Of a DNA stretch of 64,000 bases, positions 1 to 12,700 are shown in pieces. The DNA is from Pampus argenteus. Its lineage: Eukaryota > Chordata > Actinopteri > Scombriformes > Stromateidae. The notes beneath the pieces were generated by a model. That model saw nothing but the letters and a program-made list of their open reading frames with translations, was not told where the DNA came from and searched no databases. The stretch lies in contig CM072874.1 in NCBI GenBank assembly GCA_036937835.1, forward strand, positions 14,150,001 to 14,214,000, read 5' to 3'. Every line of letters starts with the position of its first letter. Position 1 is the stretch's first letter. The position numbers were made by a program, and so were the translations under genes.

Positions 1-957
1 GGAGAGCAGAGGAGAGGGGAGAGTGGAGGGAATCTTATTATGTGGGTGCAGAAGGAACCTCCAAGACCGATAGTTCAAAGTCACTTTGTTGTTAAGAGCT
101 CAGCTGGAGGTCTCTCACCCACTTGGCTGTCAGAGAACAACAGACTCGCCTTGTAAAAGTGATATCTGATCTCAGCAAGATCATTTGTGCAGATTAAGGG
201 CAAACTTTAGTAACATGAAAGATCAAACCTGATGGTAGCTGCCGGGCAGCAACACAAACATATTCTCATGCTGCAGCAGCATCAGGGCTGTCTTAGAGTC
301 TCATTGTATAAGGTGTGGTATGTGACAAATGTTTTAACCTACTGCACCAGCTGCATTTCTGTTCCATAACTAAATTATGAATAATTTTGTCATCTGTGAT
401 TTCAGTTTTTGTGCATGTGTGGTGCTAAAATGACAATCCTGGAAAATATGTTTATATTTACTATCATTGTAAGTTGAATACTGTTTTTCTAATGTAACAT
501 CTTGCTTTAGGCTCGGCAACATTTTTTTGGGCATTTGACATAATTTGGAGAGAGAAAAAAATAATAATTTGACATAATTTGAAATTTTCTTCAATACTCA
601 ATAATCAATTCAATTTGAAATGAGTAAATTAATAACCTTCGATAAAATGCTGGATTTAAACATGTGTCATTTGTTTTAGTTACAAACTTAGAGCCATGTG
701 TTTTCTGGAAATGGAGGAAGGAAAAGTTTCATCAGAGGAAGTCAAATTTCATGTGTGATTTTTGGGTGATAAATTAATTTATATGTGATAAATTCACATA
801 TAACTGTTAGGTAGTTCACAGGCATTTTCAAGGTATACAATTTCACATATTAACATTTATTTTACATTTTGTCAAAGAGTCACATGAACTGTACACACTC
901 TCTTCAACCTGCGATACATGATCCCTGACTGATCTTTCTGTGTCTCTCACCAGCTAA

Positions 958-1175
958 CCACTTACAACCTTTCCTTCACGTTCTCTTCTTTTCCTCTCCT
1001 ATTTCTCCTGCTGGCATTTTCCCTCCATCATTCTCAGAATCCCTTCTTCTCTGCATGATACTCTTCTTTCTCCTCTTCCTTCATTTCACCCGCTCTCCTC
1101 CATATCATCATACAATTCCCTAATCTTCCTACTACCATTCTCCTCTTTCCTTGCTGCCTCCGCTACTTCACTCTC
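958..1175. repeat. Pyrimidine-rich (CT-rich) stretch
   Basis: About 220 bases made largely of C and T on the plus strand, with repeated TTCTCCTC-like words. On the transcribed minus strand it reads as a purine tract. It is low-complexity sequence, with no sign of coding. Confidence 0.6.
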
Positions 1176-3098
1176 ATGATTAATTAGTCAGAACTGCTGA
1201 GTGGCCTTGCCAGTTCAGGCCAGTATCTCCATATAATTTCACCATTAACTGGAGTCATGGAAAACAAATAGACTCACAGTGGAAGATGAATGTAGAGAAA
1301 AATGAGGAGAATGTGCTTAGAGGGGAAAAACTGCATGTGGGAGAAAAGATAGAAGGGAACAGGCACACGAGAAAACCAGCCTGTTCCTAATTAGATGCTT
1401 GCCAGCTATGTGTTTTTGTACATAATAAAAATTAAAAGAAAAAAATCAGGACCAATAGCTCCTTGCAATGCAACAAAACACAACACATAGTGTAAATAAA
1501 ACATCATCAATCAATCTAATACTATCCAGAAACTATCAACCTTGACATGAGCTTTCTAGATAAATACTTGCTACTGTAGAGACAATTAGGATACAGAAAA
1601 ATAAATATTTAAATGAAAATGCTGTTATATTGCTCATGTTAAGTCTAAGGAGGATCTTTGTAAAAAAACAGAATAACAAATATCCTCGCTCTTTACTTAA
1701 AACTTCCCACCATCATCAAGTCCTTCTCCTTACATCCCTCGTCCTCTCCTCTGTTGCTCCCCCAATTTGTTCGTTGGCCTGACGATCCTGAGTCACTCAT
1801 GAAGATTTAGTGAAATAAACAAGCCAGTGCACTGATTTAGAGGCAGTGCTCTAGGGCATTAGTTTGAATTCACGACTATCATTGTTTGTCTTTGTTCTGC
1901 TGCTTTCATGCTGGTCTCTGCAGGATTTGGAGGGTATCCAACAGTCCCAAAGTCTTTTGCCTCTAATTCAAGCCAACTTTTAAAGTTTTAATCACACACT
2001 GAAGTTGTGTTCAGACAGAACATGAAACAAATTTTCACCTTGTGTTACTCACGCAAGTTTGACCGGTGGACCATTTGTGTTTATTCTCCCAGAACTGCCA
2101 AAAAACATTATTGCACATTAGCTGTAAGCTAACGGCAGACACCAAGCATATCTGTGGGAGCGTGTCTGTGTGTTTGTGTTCAGTTTAGCCTCTAACTGAA
2201 CTCACCAGGAACTCTTTCCATTATTTCCCCTCCAGTTGTTCTCCTTTTTCCCACTCTCATCTCTGTACTCTCTGTACAGCAACTTTGTGTATACTCATAT
2301 CATCTTTTGCAAAGATGCTAGTAGTACTACATGTGTCCACTACCTTATACGCATTAAGACTCCTCAACTATATTAAAGGTGTATTCAATGAATAATCGTA
2401 GCTGTGTAAGCTGTACTGAAGCCCAGAAACAGTGGTAAAGCCTATAAAGCCTATATTATGAATTGATATCTGTGACCTCACATTTACAAAAGGTTACTCA
2501 CTGTACGTAACACACATGCAGCCCATGTATAACCGCGGGGCAGCTTTATATACTACACATATATCCACAAAGGAGATCTGACCTTGAGTGACTGTATACA
2601 TTACATCTGCAGGCTACAGATAACCCTCAACAAGCCTGCTCACCTCTCTGCTTCAGTGCTAATGCACTGCTGTCTTTTAGGGTTAATGCGAATCATATCA
2701 GCTCCAGCACCAGAGCCAATGTCCACAAGGCAAATACCTGCACATTTATTGTTGTGTGATTACAGTATTTCAAATCAGGATACAAGGGGCACATGTACAA
2801 GCAAAACCCAGTGAAATCACACACCATTAGGGAACTACAGAGCTGATTTAAAGCCATTATACTGTCCTGTAATATGCTCTATAGCAAAGAGGAGGTTCAT
2901 TATTCACTAATTCATTCTTTTCCCTTTTTTGCTTTAGTGAGCTAAACCTCATAATGCTTGGTGTGACCTGCAATATGGGCAACAGCATATAAATTGAATT
3001 TAGTGCTGACAATAATGTTCTAATAATAATAACGTAATAATAATAAATAATAATGTCAAACCTTCTCATTATCTTTCTTCTGATGTATCTACCACCAC

Positions 3099-3236
3099 TG
3101 GGTTTTGGACTGTAAGTCAGACAAAACAGGCAATCTCAAGACATCACCTTAGGCTCTGGCAACATGAAGAAATCAATAATAAAAAAAATCCAGGAGATTA
3201 ATCGATAATGAAAACAATCATTGGTTGTAGCTAGAG
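3099..3236 (+). mobile_element. Short inverted-repeat type element, fragment (copy 1)
   Basis: The words GGTTTTGGACTGTAAGTCAG, GACAAAACAGGCAAT, AGACATCACC and GATTAATCGATAATGAAAAC, ending GGTTGTAGCT, follow the order of a very common teleost non-autonomous element. That element's ends contain ATTAATCGAT and TTGCAGC-type words. Only the 3' half is present. A second, differently truncated copy lies in the same orientation at 13403-13639. The identification is from memory of the family; its transposase superfamily is not assigned here. Confidence 0.55.
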
Positions 3237-3596
3237 CAGTATTCTAATTTTAGTGATTACATGCTGTGAATTTCACTTCATACAAGCACTACACGCCTTA
3301 CAAAATTAAATGGTGACCCATCAGTGTTTTGAAGACTTTACAGTACAATACACACTGCTGGTTACTTATAAAAGTGATGGTTGGATTAGAGCAACATCTA
3401 AATGTCTGAGACACAATTATAAATGTGATTTGTCATCTTTGAAACTACACCAGTAACATTCAGTTAGCATTATTCTTTGACTGTTATTATAAATACTTAC
3501 TTCCTACTTAACAGAGGTGTCAAGGAGGCAGTCATGAAAAGTTAAAAAAGTTACATAAAAAAAAAAACTCTTGTCTTGTTGTTAAAGGTAGAATAA

Positions 3597-3598
<2 letters not shown>

Positions 3599-3634
<36 letters not shown>
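3599..3634. repeat. (CA)18 microsatellite
   Basis: Uninterrupted CA dinucleotide repeat followed by a short A run. Confidence 0.98.
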
Positions 3635-3639
<5 letters not shown>

Positions 3640-4233
3640 CAATAAAAATGTAATCATCTCAGGAGTATTCTCCAAGCATTTTTCCTACTATTCAATTTGT
3701 GGTAAAATAAAAAACACATTTGGGTGGCAACAAAACAGAGCTCTGTTGAGTGGTGTGCTTGTCAGGATTTATATGTTAAATAAGGCAAAGACAACAAAGG
3801 GAGCCAAAATAACAACCAGCGTTTCTTAACAGCGCAAGTTCAGTGACTATGAGAGAAACAATGAAACTGGAGCTGTCTTCTTGGGAAGCGGCCAAAGGGT
3901 TTAGACTCTTACATCAAAGCTGCAGATCAGAAAGAGAGTATCAACAGTGGAAACCCATGAAAACTGAGCTAGGATTGCTACAGCTACATTCTTTCTACAC
4001 CAGGGTCTCCAAAACATGTATTTCAATGTTTGCGTGAGATCTGACAAATGGTTGATAGTAGAATATCAACCAGGGTAAAAATACCTTCTTACATCGTTTC
4101 AGTCTATTATTCGTATTGTAGTTTCCAAGATTGTGATCATATTGTAAATTTCCACCCTGCTAAACACACCTGTGATTCCTGGCTGCTCTGCTTCTAAGAC
4201 TGCTCATTGTGGAGAGCACTGACTGCATCCCAG

Positions 4234-4238
<5 letters not shown>

Positions 4239-4274
<36 letters not shown>
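4239..4274. repeat. (CA)18 microsatellite
   Basis: Uninterrupted CA dinucleotide repeat, 640 bases from a CA tract of the same length. An open frame of repeated Thr-His across it is a repeat artefact. Confidence 0.98.
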
Positions 4275-4277
<3 letters not shown>

Positions 4278-4952
4278 CTGCATTATACACACACTGACAC
4301 ATATACTTGCAAACTTACACAGTTCAACACAATCAACATTATCCAGAACACCAGATGTGCCACTTAAAAATAATTACTCCCCCTTGATATTGCCTTTCTG
4401 CAGCCCAACAGTTAACCTTGAGCATCGTCTGATCAATAGCTTGTTTTATTGGTCCCAACCTACTCCTTCAACTACTTGTCAAACATAAAATGCATTGACA
4501 AACCTGGCCTAAAATCCTGCATGCAGGCCCGTAGGTAGATACATACCATGCAATGCTTGATCACTACCCATCTAGAAGATGAGGGGAGTGTGACTGAATA
4601 ATAGCAGGATGGTTCCCACTAAAACCAGTCATTAGGATGCTAAATTAGTGGTGAGGCTTAATGGACCTGAACAAGCTGAAGGTACAGCATTAGAAATGGC
4701 CACCTGACATAGCTAACTGCTGAATTCATCAACTTTATCTTATTTTATTGCTGTCTTGGATTCACATATAGGTTATTTCACTGCAGTTTGCAGTAATGAG
4801 TGGAAGAGAGAAACAGGAAGAAAATAAAAAATCTGAGTTTGAAAACAATAGTTTTGGCAGGTTGCCATGGCATCCAGGATTTTTGATGCTGATGCAACAG
4901 TAACATTAATGGTGGAATTGTGATTATTGGTCTTAATAAGGTAGAACCTGCC

Positions 4953-5142
4953 TGTGCTCTCAGCTGCAGCTCAGCCTACACCCCAAAGGCTATTATGTCT
5001 GTTTCAGATGCTATAATCATGGCTGGTTCTCGGCTAGTGTGCAATTATCAGTTTATCTGTGGCCGAAACACTTTTATCCTGATAGTTGTGGACAGGCTGT
5101 CTGGATGGGAGATCACCAGGTTCCAAAAAGTGGCCAAAGTAA
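4953..5142 (+). pseudogene. Possible Ty3/gypsy-type integrase fragment
   Basis: One open frame reads SRLVCNYQFICGRN, then two to three residues on ILIVVDRLSGWEITRF. This resembles the start of the integrase catalytic core in gypsy-class retrotransposons, where VCADYF is followed by YLVVVDRFSGW. The first catalytic aspartate appears replaced (NYQF instead of DYF), and nothing recognisable continues after the VAK residues. No LTRs, reverse transcriptase or zinc-knuckle motif is seen nearby. It is probably a dead scrap of a retrotransposon; chance similarity cannot be excluded from about 35 residues. Confidence 0.4.
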
Positions 5143-5500
5143 GCTGTGTGTTTTTAGTTTGTAGAAGTATGAGCGACATATGTATTGCACTTTTTTAACT
5201 AAAGTAGACAAATTGACCAGTTGGTGTAAAAGTACAAATTTAACACATAGTATGTAATGTTATGTTCTTCTTTAAAGCAAATAGGGTTTAAGTACATACA
5301 ATTATTAAGAAGAAAAATAGAAAATAAAAAAATAGATTCTAAATATATAAGTGTCTCTCTGGCACAAAGACTTTTTCTCACAACAGTTTTCTGACACTGT
5401 AAAATTAAGATTAAAAAATCAGATATAAAATTCAAAAGTATATAGAAAAAAGAAAAGAGACTGATCAATGGGTAAAGTATAGACAGAAAAAAGGACTCAC

Positions 5501-5621
5501 GAAAAGCCGTGTAGAACTCGTGCAGGCTGAGGTGTCCGTCGTTGTTGTAGTCGTCGTAACGTAGCAGGTCCTGCATGGTGCACTCCAGCAGGCTGTCCTC
5601 CAGGTGCTCTTTCATAGAGAT
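5501..5621 (-). CDS. fstl4: fstl4-like gene, second EF-hand exon
   Basis: The exon has 40 complete codons and one extra base, beginning in phase 0 with ISMKEHLEDSLLEC. It contains a second EF-hand with loop DYNNDGHLSLHE (exon residues 24-35), which has Asp, Asn, Asp, Gly and Glu at the calcium-ligand positions 1, 3, 5, 6 and 12. The preceding LLRYD and following FYTAF match the second EF-hand of FSTL4 (LLRFDDYN...EFY.AFQ). The acceptor is a GT-rich tract ending GTGTGTTAG (AG at 5622-5623). The donor is a strong GCTTTTC|GTGAGT (GT at 5499-5500), leaving phase 1 with a lone C, as expected if the next codon is CAG (Gln). In the family the next exons encode two immunoglobulin domains; they would lie before position 1. 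An open frame runs on past the donor into the intron but is not conserved-looking, so the donor was chosen as the exon end. Confidence 0.93.
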
Positions 5622-6763
5622 CTAACACACACAAACAAAACACGGGTGTTACTAATGCCATTAATGATGGATTTGTTTTATTTAACTAGAGCCCTAATTG
5701 ATGTGATAAGTAACCCCTGTGTTTTCCTACTTACTTCATATTAAAATGGCTACTGTCAAAAAGGTCTATTATACATAGCTCTAAAATTCCCCCACCTTAT
5801 CAGAGCCTGTACCGTTTCTCTTATGCCTTGATCTTTTTTTCATTCCAAGCTATCTTCTGTAAGATTAAACCATATTATGCATATTCGGTATACATGTAAA
5901 TCTGACATTTAAACTGTACATTTTACTACGTTCTTACAGATCTGAGTTATTGATTTAATTTGGATTTCTCCAGCTTTTTTATAAAAAAGATACAATATTA
6001 TAGTGATTAAACCTATAGCCTGCTCATTCAAGGTTTCAAATTCTGTTGTTCCATATAGAAATGATCAATTTTGGTTCATATCTGAAGCAACAGTGATTTG
6101 AAATGGATTGCCAACCTGATAATATAATTTAAAAAAATATGAGTGTACAAGGAGCTTTTCATTTAACAATAATTAGAGTAACATTTCTTTCAGAAGAGAA
6201 ATGCACAAAAACACCTGAATCACAGAAACTGACTCATTCTGAATAATTTTATTCCGTTTAAAGTGTGATCTGTCAGGTAAGTGATTGCTTTCCATTTGAA
6301 AAATATCTCTACACTTACACGTGTGCATACTGCACCTGAGTTAATTCAAAGATGTTCCCCTGGGAGGACGCACCACTCTCTCCTCCATTGTTTGCCATTT
6401 ATGAGCCCTTTCTTCCACTAAAATGGTGTGTCTTTCCCCATAGGAACAATCTTTGAATAGTTGAGCAATAAGAAACATACAGCAGTAACCAACAAGAGCA
6501 CCAAACACAGGTTGTGAAAAGACTGCTCATGTTGGAAAGTAATATTCTGTGTTCAAGTGCTTTTGAAACATGTAAACAGGACGCCACACCTAATTCTACT
6601 TTATTTAGCATCCATACGCCTGTGGTAATTGTCAATCAAATACATTACATTTACAGGAGAAATGGCCAATGTAAAAAAAAAAACAAAAAAAACAAAAAAA
6701 CAAAACACAGCACAGTAAGTAATATTTATAACAGTCTTATCAGAATCTTGTATTCATAGTGCC

Positions 6764-7140
6764 ATCTATAAATGTCACCACCATGTTTCACGGTCTGCAC
6801 TATGCAGTCACTGTGGTAGGTCTGACCAGGTCCACGCAAAACATGCTAGCCATCATCTGATCCAAACTAATTTATGTTGGTTTCATCTGACCAAAGAATG
6901 TTCTTTTCAGCTCTTTTGACAAAGTTTAATCATGTAGTTTTGTGCAGTTTTAAGAGCAATGATTCGGACAACGTCCTTAGAGGTTGACTTCATGCAATGT
7001 CCTTCACACTGTCTGAGTAGTCACCGAAACACCAAATTTCCACAGTTAATCCTTGTGCCGAGTCAGAAGCACTTGCCTGTCTGTTTGTCAAAGAAAGGTT
7101 GCGTATAATCACTTTAGTTTCAGTGGTCACACATGTACTT
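6764..7140 (-). pseudogene. Decayed Tc1-like transposase fragment
   Basis: Read on the minus strand, the block at about 6905-6780 translates as KNILWSDETNIN, stop, FGSDDG, stop, HVLRGPGQTYHSDC and then VKHGGD. This is the Tc1/mariner transposase segment around the first catalytic aspartate (WSDET) and the conserved VKHGG motif. Upstream (toward 7140) there are frame-shifted traces such as FGVSVTTQTV and RTLHEVNL, typical of the segment just before the catalytic core. At least two in-frame stops and several frameshifts make it a pseudogene. The second catalytic aspartate and the glutamate are absent, so only the middle of the element survives. No terminal inverted repeats were identified. Confidence 0.75.
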
Positions 7141-7359
7141 GTGTTGCATTGAGATTGTACTTTGAGGCCTGCATTTTCATTTTAGTCTCTCTAACCTGTT
7201 TGTTTTTAATCAAAATATAATCAAATATATTTATTTTTAGTATGTAGGTAACATATAATAATTGATACATATGATAATTATGTTTTTAAGTATCTTAAAA
7301 GTATCTCAAGGTGGGCCTAACTATACTAATATTAATAATATAGTATATAGCATTATCAA

Positions 7360-7795
7360 AACAAAATTACAAAGTGCTTAACATAGAATCATACAAAAAT
7401 AAAACAATAAAACTGCTTAATGAACACCATAAATAAATAAAGCCAGCCTGACAATAAGTTAGAACAGTAAAACCCACAAAACAGAATAAAACTAGAATCA
7501 AGTAAAATCAGTGAAAACAGTACATTTTGAGCTTGTATTTAAAAGAAGCCTGCCTTATTTCCTCAGGCAGGGTGTGCAGAGCCTCGGGGCTCTTATTTGA
7601 AAAGCTCTGCCTGGAACAAATAGAAGGCCCCTGCCCAAGGATCTCAAAGTACAAGCAGGGTCATATAAGGATAAAAGGTCTGAGATATAATGAGGAGTCA
7701 GACCATTTAGTGTCTTGTATTTAAATAAAAGAACCTTGAAATCAATTCTAAAATGTACTGGAAGCCAGTGTTAAAAAAGGGATGAGCTGAGTTCT
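7360..7795 (+). repeat. Interspersed repeat, class uncertain
   Basis: The stretch contains ACAAAGTGCTTAACATAGAA, many short A-rich words, then TTTAGTGTCTTGTATTTAAA and AATGTACTGGAAGCCAGTG. This word order matches a widespread teleost repeat I recall (a 'gcgctttac...' start and a 'ggagccagtgcag'-type end). It lies about 220 bases from the Tc1 remnant. An open frame across it (7527-7724) is not a gene. Confidence 0.5.
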
Positions 7796-8718
7796 GTAGT
7801 AATCCAGATAAAAGCGTGTACAATGGTTTCTATATCTTTAAAATTTAAATTAGTTTGAATTCTGGCAGTGTTTTCATCTACTGTGGCTAACTAGTCAGGT
7901 TAAAATAAGATGAAGCTATGCAGGGAACAAACTAACTAGGAGAGTGAGGGGGATGGCCACTTCAATTTGTGATAACAAACTAATGGGGATCCAAATAAAG
8001 TTTAAAGTCTAAGGCCAAAAAAATCTAACAAAACTACTACAGAGCAGTACAAGGTAAATGTCATGTTTAATTCCTTCAGCTATGATTTTCAACCCTAAAA
8101 ATATCGACCCGTCCGTTCATCTTTCCAAATTGATTTTGTATGGAGCTCCACATGTGACACGGCAGATTAAGGGATGTGACAAACTTTTTTTTTTTGTTGC
8201 TGCTTACAGCAGACTGCAGCCATGTGTTCACTGACACAGACTGATCTGACCTTGGGCATTTGAATATAATATTTCAAACCCAAAGTATAGGACTTTACCC
8301 TCTAAAACCATCTGTGACAACAGACATATCCCAAACTGGAGACAGTCTGGATGGATGACTGGAATTCATCTTTGAATTCCTTTGATCCTTAAAAGCATTA
8401 TCTTGGTGAAGCTGACTTTATGAATTCTTACAGGATAGAATATCTTATCTAAAGACTTCCTGGCAAAATGTCAATATCAGTAATTGCCAGCTGTCATTGG
8501 CCTAAATCTTTTATTGGATCTTCGATGCAGCTTCACCAGAAAATGTTTTATTAAATTTTATGATCTATATCTGCTTCTAATACTCGGCCAAAAATCACAA
8601 TTTTTTTTTTTTAACATTTAAAGACATTTACAACCACAGTGATGACAAAACATTAATTACTGTGGCATTTTTTATGCCACTAGATATTTTGTTGCATTTC
8701 ATTCTAAATTTCTAATAG

Positions 8719-8739
8719 TTTTTTTTTTTTTTTTTTTTT
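8719..8739. repeat. Poly-T run (21 T)
   Basis: An uninterrupted homopolymer of 21 T. On the minus strand it is a poly-A run, but no retroposed sequence is recognisable beside it. Confidence 0.9.
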
Positions 8740-9530
8740 GCCATAATACAACCGCAACCCAACACAAAACAATAAAGAGCTACAGAACTATTTAAACTGT
8801 GTAAACTGGCAGAAGTCATAGAGATCCTACCTAACATTGTTTGGGATGCGTCTAATTACCGCCATCTCTGATGCCCAATCCCTGATACCAGAAGATGCCC
8901 ACAGTAATTTCATTTCCTCACCCTGCAAATGCTGGTGCCACTCAGTTCCACATTCTTCCCCCTGTTACCCGTCACACCCTGGTCAGATAACCTCAGTAAA
9001 TATTTTTCATTGTCTATCAAGATGAGAAAATGTTCCAGTCGAATGTCTTACTTTTTATTGCAGTCACAAACAAAGAAGAAAAAATCTGATCGTGTAGGAG
9101 TCTAAGAACGTCGCTTTTAAATTTAATTTTCAGCATGTTGAGACATGGCTTTAATTCAGGAATTTAAAACAAGAACATTTTCCTATTTTACTGAGAAACT
9201 AGGCTTGTACTCTTTTGTCATTGTGGCTGTGTACACTGTGTACGTTTCCCTGAATTAGTTCAAATTACATTCTTCTTTTTGTGAACTGCTCTAGTTTTCT
9301 TGGATGAGGATTGAAATCTGTTTTGTTTTTAACACACAGGGTAAAAACATGGATGGCATACAGTAAATGCATTTCATATTTCTACACTTAAAACGTAAAA
9401 CTCTCACTGAGAGGTATTTTCTGGACATAACCCTCCCTTGCTCGTCTGCCTCCTTTTCAAAGTCCTAACCACTCGTCTGTTCATCCATAAAACTATCTCA
9501 TTATTCAGGCCATCTCACCTCGATACCCAC

Positions 9531-9721
9531 CTTTTCCAGCTCATCACTGACCAGCCGGCCGTTCTGGTCCACATCCAGGTATTTAAACATAGTGTCCACC
9601 AGTGCTCTCTTTTTCTCCATGTCTTTCTGCTGGCTCTGCTCTCCAGTGTTCAGGACCTTAGGTTGCATATCCAGTAGCATGCTCTTCAGCCTGTTGTACT
9701 CTGACATGGTGCATGCATTGC
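9531..9721 (-). CDS. fstl4: fstl4-like gene, linker plus first EF-hand exon
   Basis: The exon completes the glycine codon split from the Kazal exon (G|GC) and encodes 63 further codons. The start, NACTMSEYNRLKSMLL, corresponds to the CTM.GYARLKNVLL segment I recall from FSTL4. A polar linker follows, then an EF-hand whose 12-residue loop is DVDQNGRLVSDE (exon residues 49-60). Asp at positions 1 and 3, Asn at 5, Gly at 6, Leu at 8 and Glu at 12 fit a calcium-binding loop. The acceptor is a T-rich tract ending CTCTTGTAG (AG at 9722-9723). The preferred donor is GAAAAG|GTGGGT (GT at 9529-9530), which keeps phase 0 into the next exon and gives the spacing to the second EF-hand expected from FSTL5. 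A second in-frame donor 12 bases further, ATCGAG|GTGAGA (exon end 9519), would add Val-Gly-Ile-Glu. Confidence 0.92.
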
Positions 9722-12700
9722 CTACAAGAGCAAACACAGAAGTGGAAGAAAAGACATTTGATTAACCTCAATTATACAAGCCAAAGCCTTTGGATTGTTG
9801 CTGTAAATTGGATTTAAAGTGTTTGTGTATTTTACAGAGGGAGGAGGGGGAAAAGGCAAGAGGGATAGAGAGTGTGTGTATGTGTGCGTGCACGTTTTAT
9901 GTGTCCTTGAGTGTTTACTTATTTAAAAAAATGTAAGTATTGTGTTTGCATAATTTGTCTGACAGCTTTTCGGTGCAGGGGGTCCATTTAATTACAAGTA
10001 ATACTTGAATCCTCATGAAAACAAAAGGTAAACATTCTTATTTTGAACCTCTCAAGCTTCTTGTCCTCTTTTACTATGGGATTAGAGCTCAAGCTCAAAC
10101 CAGACTGGGCGTCTAGCTCTTGATTTTCTTCAAGGCTCTGCCTGATGATAGTGTGCAGAGGAAATGAGAGACCATAAATGAATCACGGGCAACACTGCAT
10201 TTATTCTTCACACTTGAAATCAATAATTATGCAAAACATGTCTGTCACATGCTGTGAGGGACTTGATACTAATGGAGAACAGGCAAGCAAGCAAATCAGC
10301 ACCAGACACAGAGAAGGAGAAGACAAGGTTTTGCTTTTCTCTATAACCTGAGCCTGATGACAGCATGAGAGATGCTGACGGGTGGGAGGGAGGCCTACCT
10401 GCATGTCAGAAACATGGTGTTGAGAGAACCAAATTTTGAAAAAGCCCCATGAATAAATCATCAGGTGATGTCCCTGTGCGATCACTGCAGAGCAGGACCA
10501 CCCTGTGTGAACACATGGGAATGGATCCTAATCTCCTCTGACAACTCAACAACTATCAACGCTAATCAAAGCTAATGAACACAAAATGAGGGGACATGAT
10601 GAACCTAAGAAAAAGTTTAGTCCCAGCATCTCCATTTGGTTCCAAACTCGTAGCAGTGGGAAGTGCTGCCAAAGCATATCTACAGTTGTTAGCAGAACTG
10701 TCACTGCGGCAAAGTCAGCAAGGGTTCAACTAGGCAACAGCAGAAAGACAATGTTCCCTGCTGTGGTACTCTATGTTAAAGCGCATATTCAAGATGCATA
10801 CATTTTAAGCATCCACACACTGACAAACAAAGGGTTTCCTGGTGTGCAAAATGTCTCCTCATTACAAAGAAAAGCTCAGGGTGACTCATGATTAAGTCTT
10901 CAACAGCCTCTAAGGCCACATGCTCCCTATTTATGTCAAATGCTTGACTGGACACTAGGATGGCAAGCAGGGCTTTAGTGAATAAAAAGCAACCATACCT
11001 CGAACCCTAGGAGTAAAAAATGACTTTATTTGGGGACTATTTTTAGCTGTGGATTAATACACATTTAATGCTGTATTTTTGGATTGACTCAAAATAAATG
11101 ACCATTTTATGATGATGACAGAGCATGTCACCCAGTGCAACAGTGGTTCTAATAGAGGAGGTTTTACTAGTTTTCAACAACAACATTGTTTGGTCTTTTT
11201 TTGTGATATACATAAATTACAATAAGCCTTATGCTTTATTATGGGAAAATAATATTTTTCTGGTTAATAGCCTTCATAAAAAGTCAAAAGATAATTTTAA
11301 AGATGTTTGAATAAGTATTTCTGGGCCAACTCTGCTCTGATGAATCACATCCAGGAACAATTGCCAGCAGGCATGAAGTTATGAGACTGGAACTCCTTAA
11401 GATTAGGTTAGGAGGGCGTCTAAATACGTCTAAATAATTTGGTAATCAAGTACATCTAGCAAACGTGTTGGATATCAACATATTAAGGGAAGTTATCAGT
11501 CTGATGAATCTCAGTTATTTTCTGCTCGTCTCTGGCAGGACTGTATGATGTTTGGTAGATGAAGCACGTGTAGTCACAGTAACACATGAATAAACATTCA
11601 AAGACAAAAGCCACACACACCTCTCAACACTAGCGATCCTTGTACTTACTACAGCAGAAAGATTCATACACCCACACTACAACGATAATGTACATTTTTC
11701 TCTGCTAGCTGGCAGTCAAGTCAAGGTCTTGGCTAAATCCCTGTTCAATGTTATTCCTGTGAGGGGAATGAGGCGTGAGATAGATTAGACATGAGGGATC
11801 ATCACCTAACTGTCATCCCAGCCCCTGCTCTGGAAGGACAGAAATAAATTAACACACCCCACGCTGATTTACATCTTGTCACATATAGAGAGAACAATCT
11901 TCTCTTTGCACAGACTTACTTTGCTCCCACAAAAAAGATCGCAAAATATTTTAAAATGAAATTCAGTTTTACAGATGAATAAATAATTATTTAAAAGGCA
12001 CTTTAGAGACTTGTGAAAGAGGACACACGTTCAGACAGAGGATGACCAAGGTCATAAATTGCTTCAATGCCCTTATGACCTCCTTCCTTCTTCAGGTACA
12101 CCCACTATCCTCTGTCCATGATGAGAAAGTGAATGTTACACCTGGATTCCTGGTTACAGTGAATCACTTTTTCTTACTTTGCTGGAGTGAATGTCCTTTG
12201 ATTCAGTCTTTTCTCATTCTGCTGAGCACAGCAGCTTCAGCACAGTGGCAGGGAAATATACGTCTGTATTACAGTGCATCCACCCTTGACTCTAACACTG
12301 TTTTATTGTTCTAGAGGGACCAGCACTGTCTTTATTACCCGTTTGAAATGTTATCTGCTTAAGTGAGTGATCCGAAGCTGCTTGCACCATGGACACCCAA
12401 TGTCTCAAAGACGGAGTTTCCTTTCTCCAAGCTCACACTTGACTTGTGTCAGGCAGAGGAGAACAAACAGAGAGGAGGAGCCAGACAAGAAAGTTCCTGT
12501 CATGCTTAAGGGAATGGACTGTATTAGAGGACAAAAAGTCATAGATGTGAAAAAAGAAAAGTTCATTGTATATAAAAAAAAAGTTGAATAAATTTTACTA
12601 CAGACTCTCCAAATGTTCCTACCATCACCATTGATAAAAGGTACAGTAATGTTGTGTCAGTGTCAGTAATCTAGTGAACTACCAAAAAAAGTCAAACAAA

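Larger units (their letters stand above)
1..5500 (-). other. Intron of the fstl4-like gene after the second EF-hand exon (incomplete)
   Basis: At least 5.5 kb of intron following the donor at 5499-5500; its far end is outside the window. It is AT-rich and has no convincing coding exon on either strand. It contains a pyrimidine-rich stretch, two (CA)n microsatellites, part of an inverted-repeat element near 3.1-3.2 kb and a possible gypsy-integrase fragment near 5.0 kb, each listed separately. The remainder shows nothing I recognise. Confidence 0.85.
5622..9530 (-). other. 3.9 kb intron between the two EF-hand exons
   Basis: The intron is bounded by GTGGGT at its 5' end (9530 downward) and GTTAG at its 3' end (5622), in phase 0. 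It contains a decayed Tc1-like copy (6764-7140), an interspersed repeat (about 7360-7795), A-rich tracts near 6673-6710 and a run of 21 T at 8719-8739. The rest (5640-6750 and 7800-9500) shows no recognisable gene. Confidence 0.85.

Noticed and set aside
4207..4488. Open frame with repeated Thr-His
   Set aside because: It is made by the (CA)18 microsatellite; no domain and no splice context.
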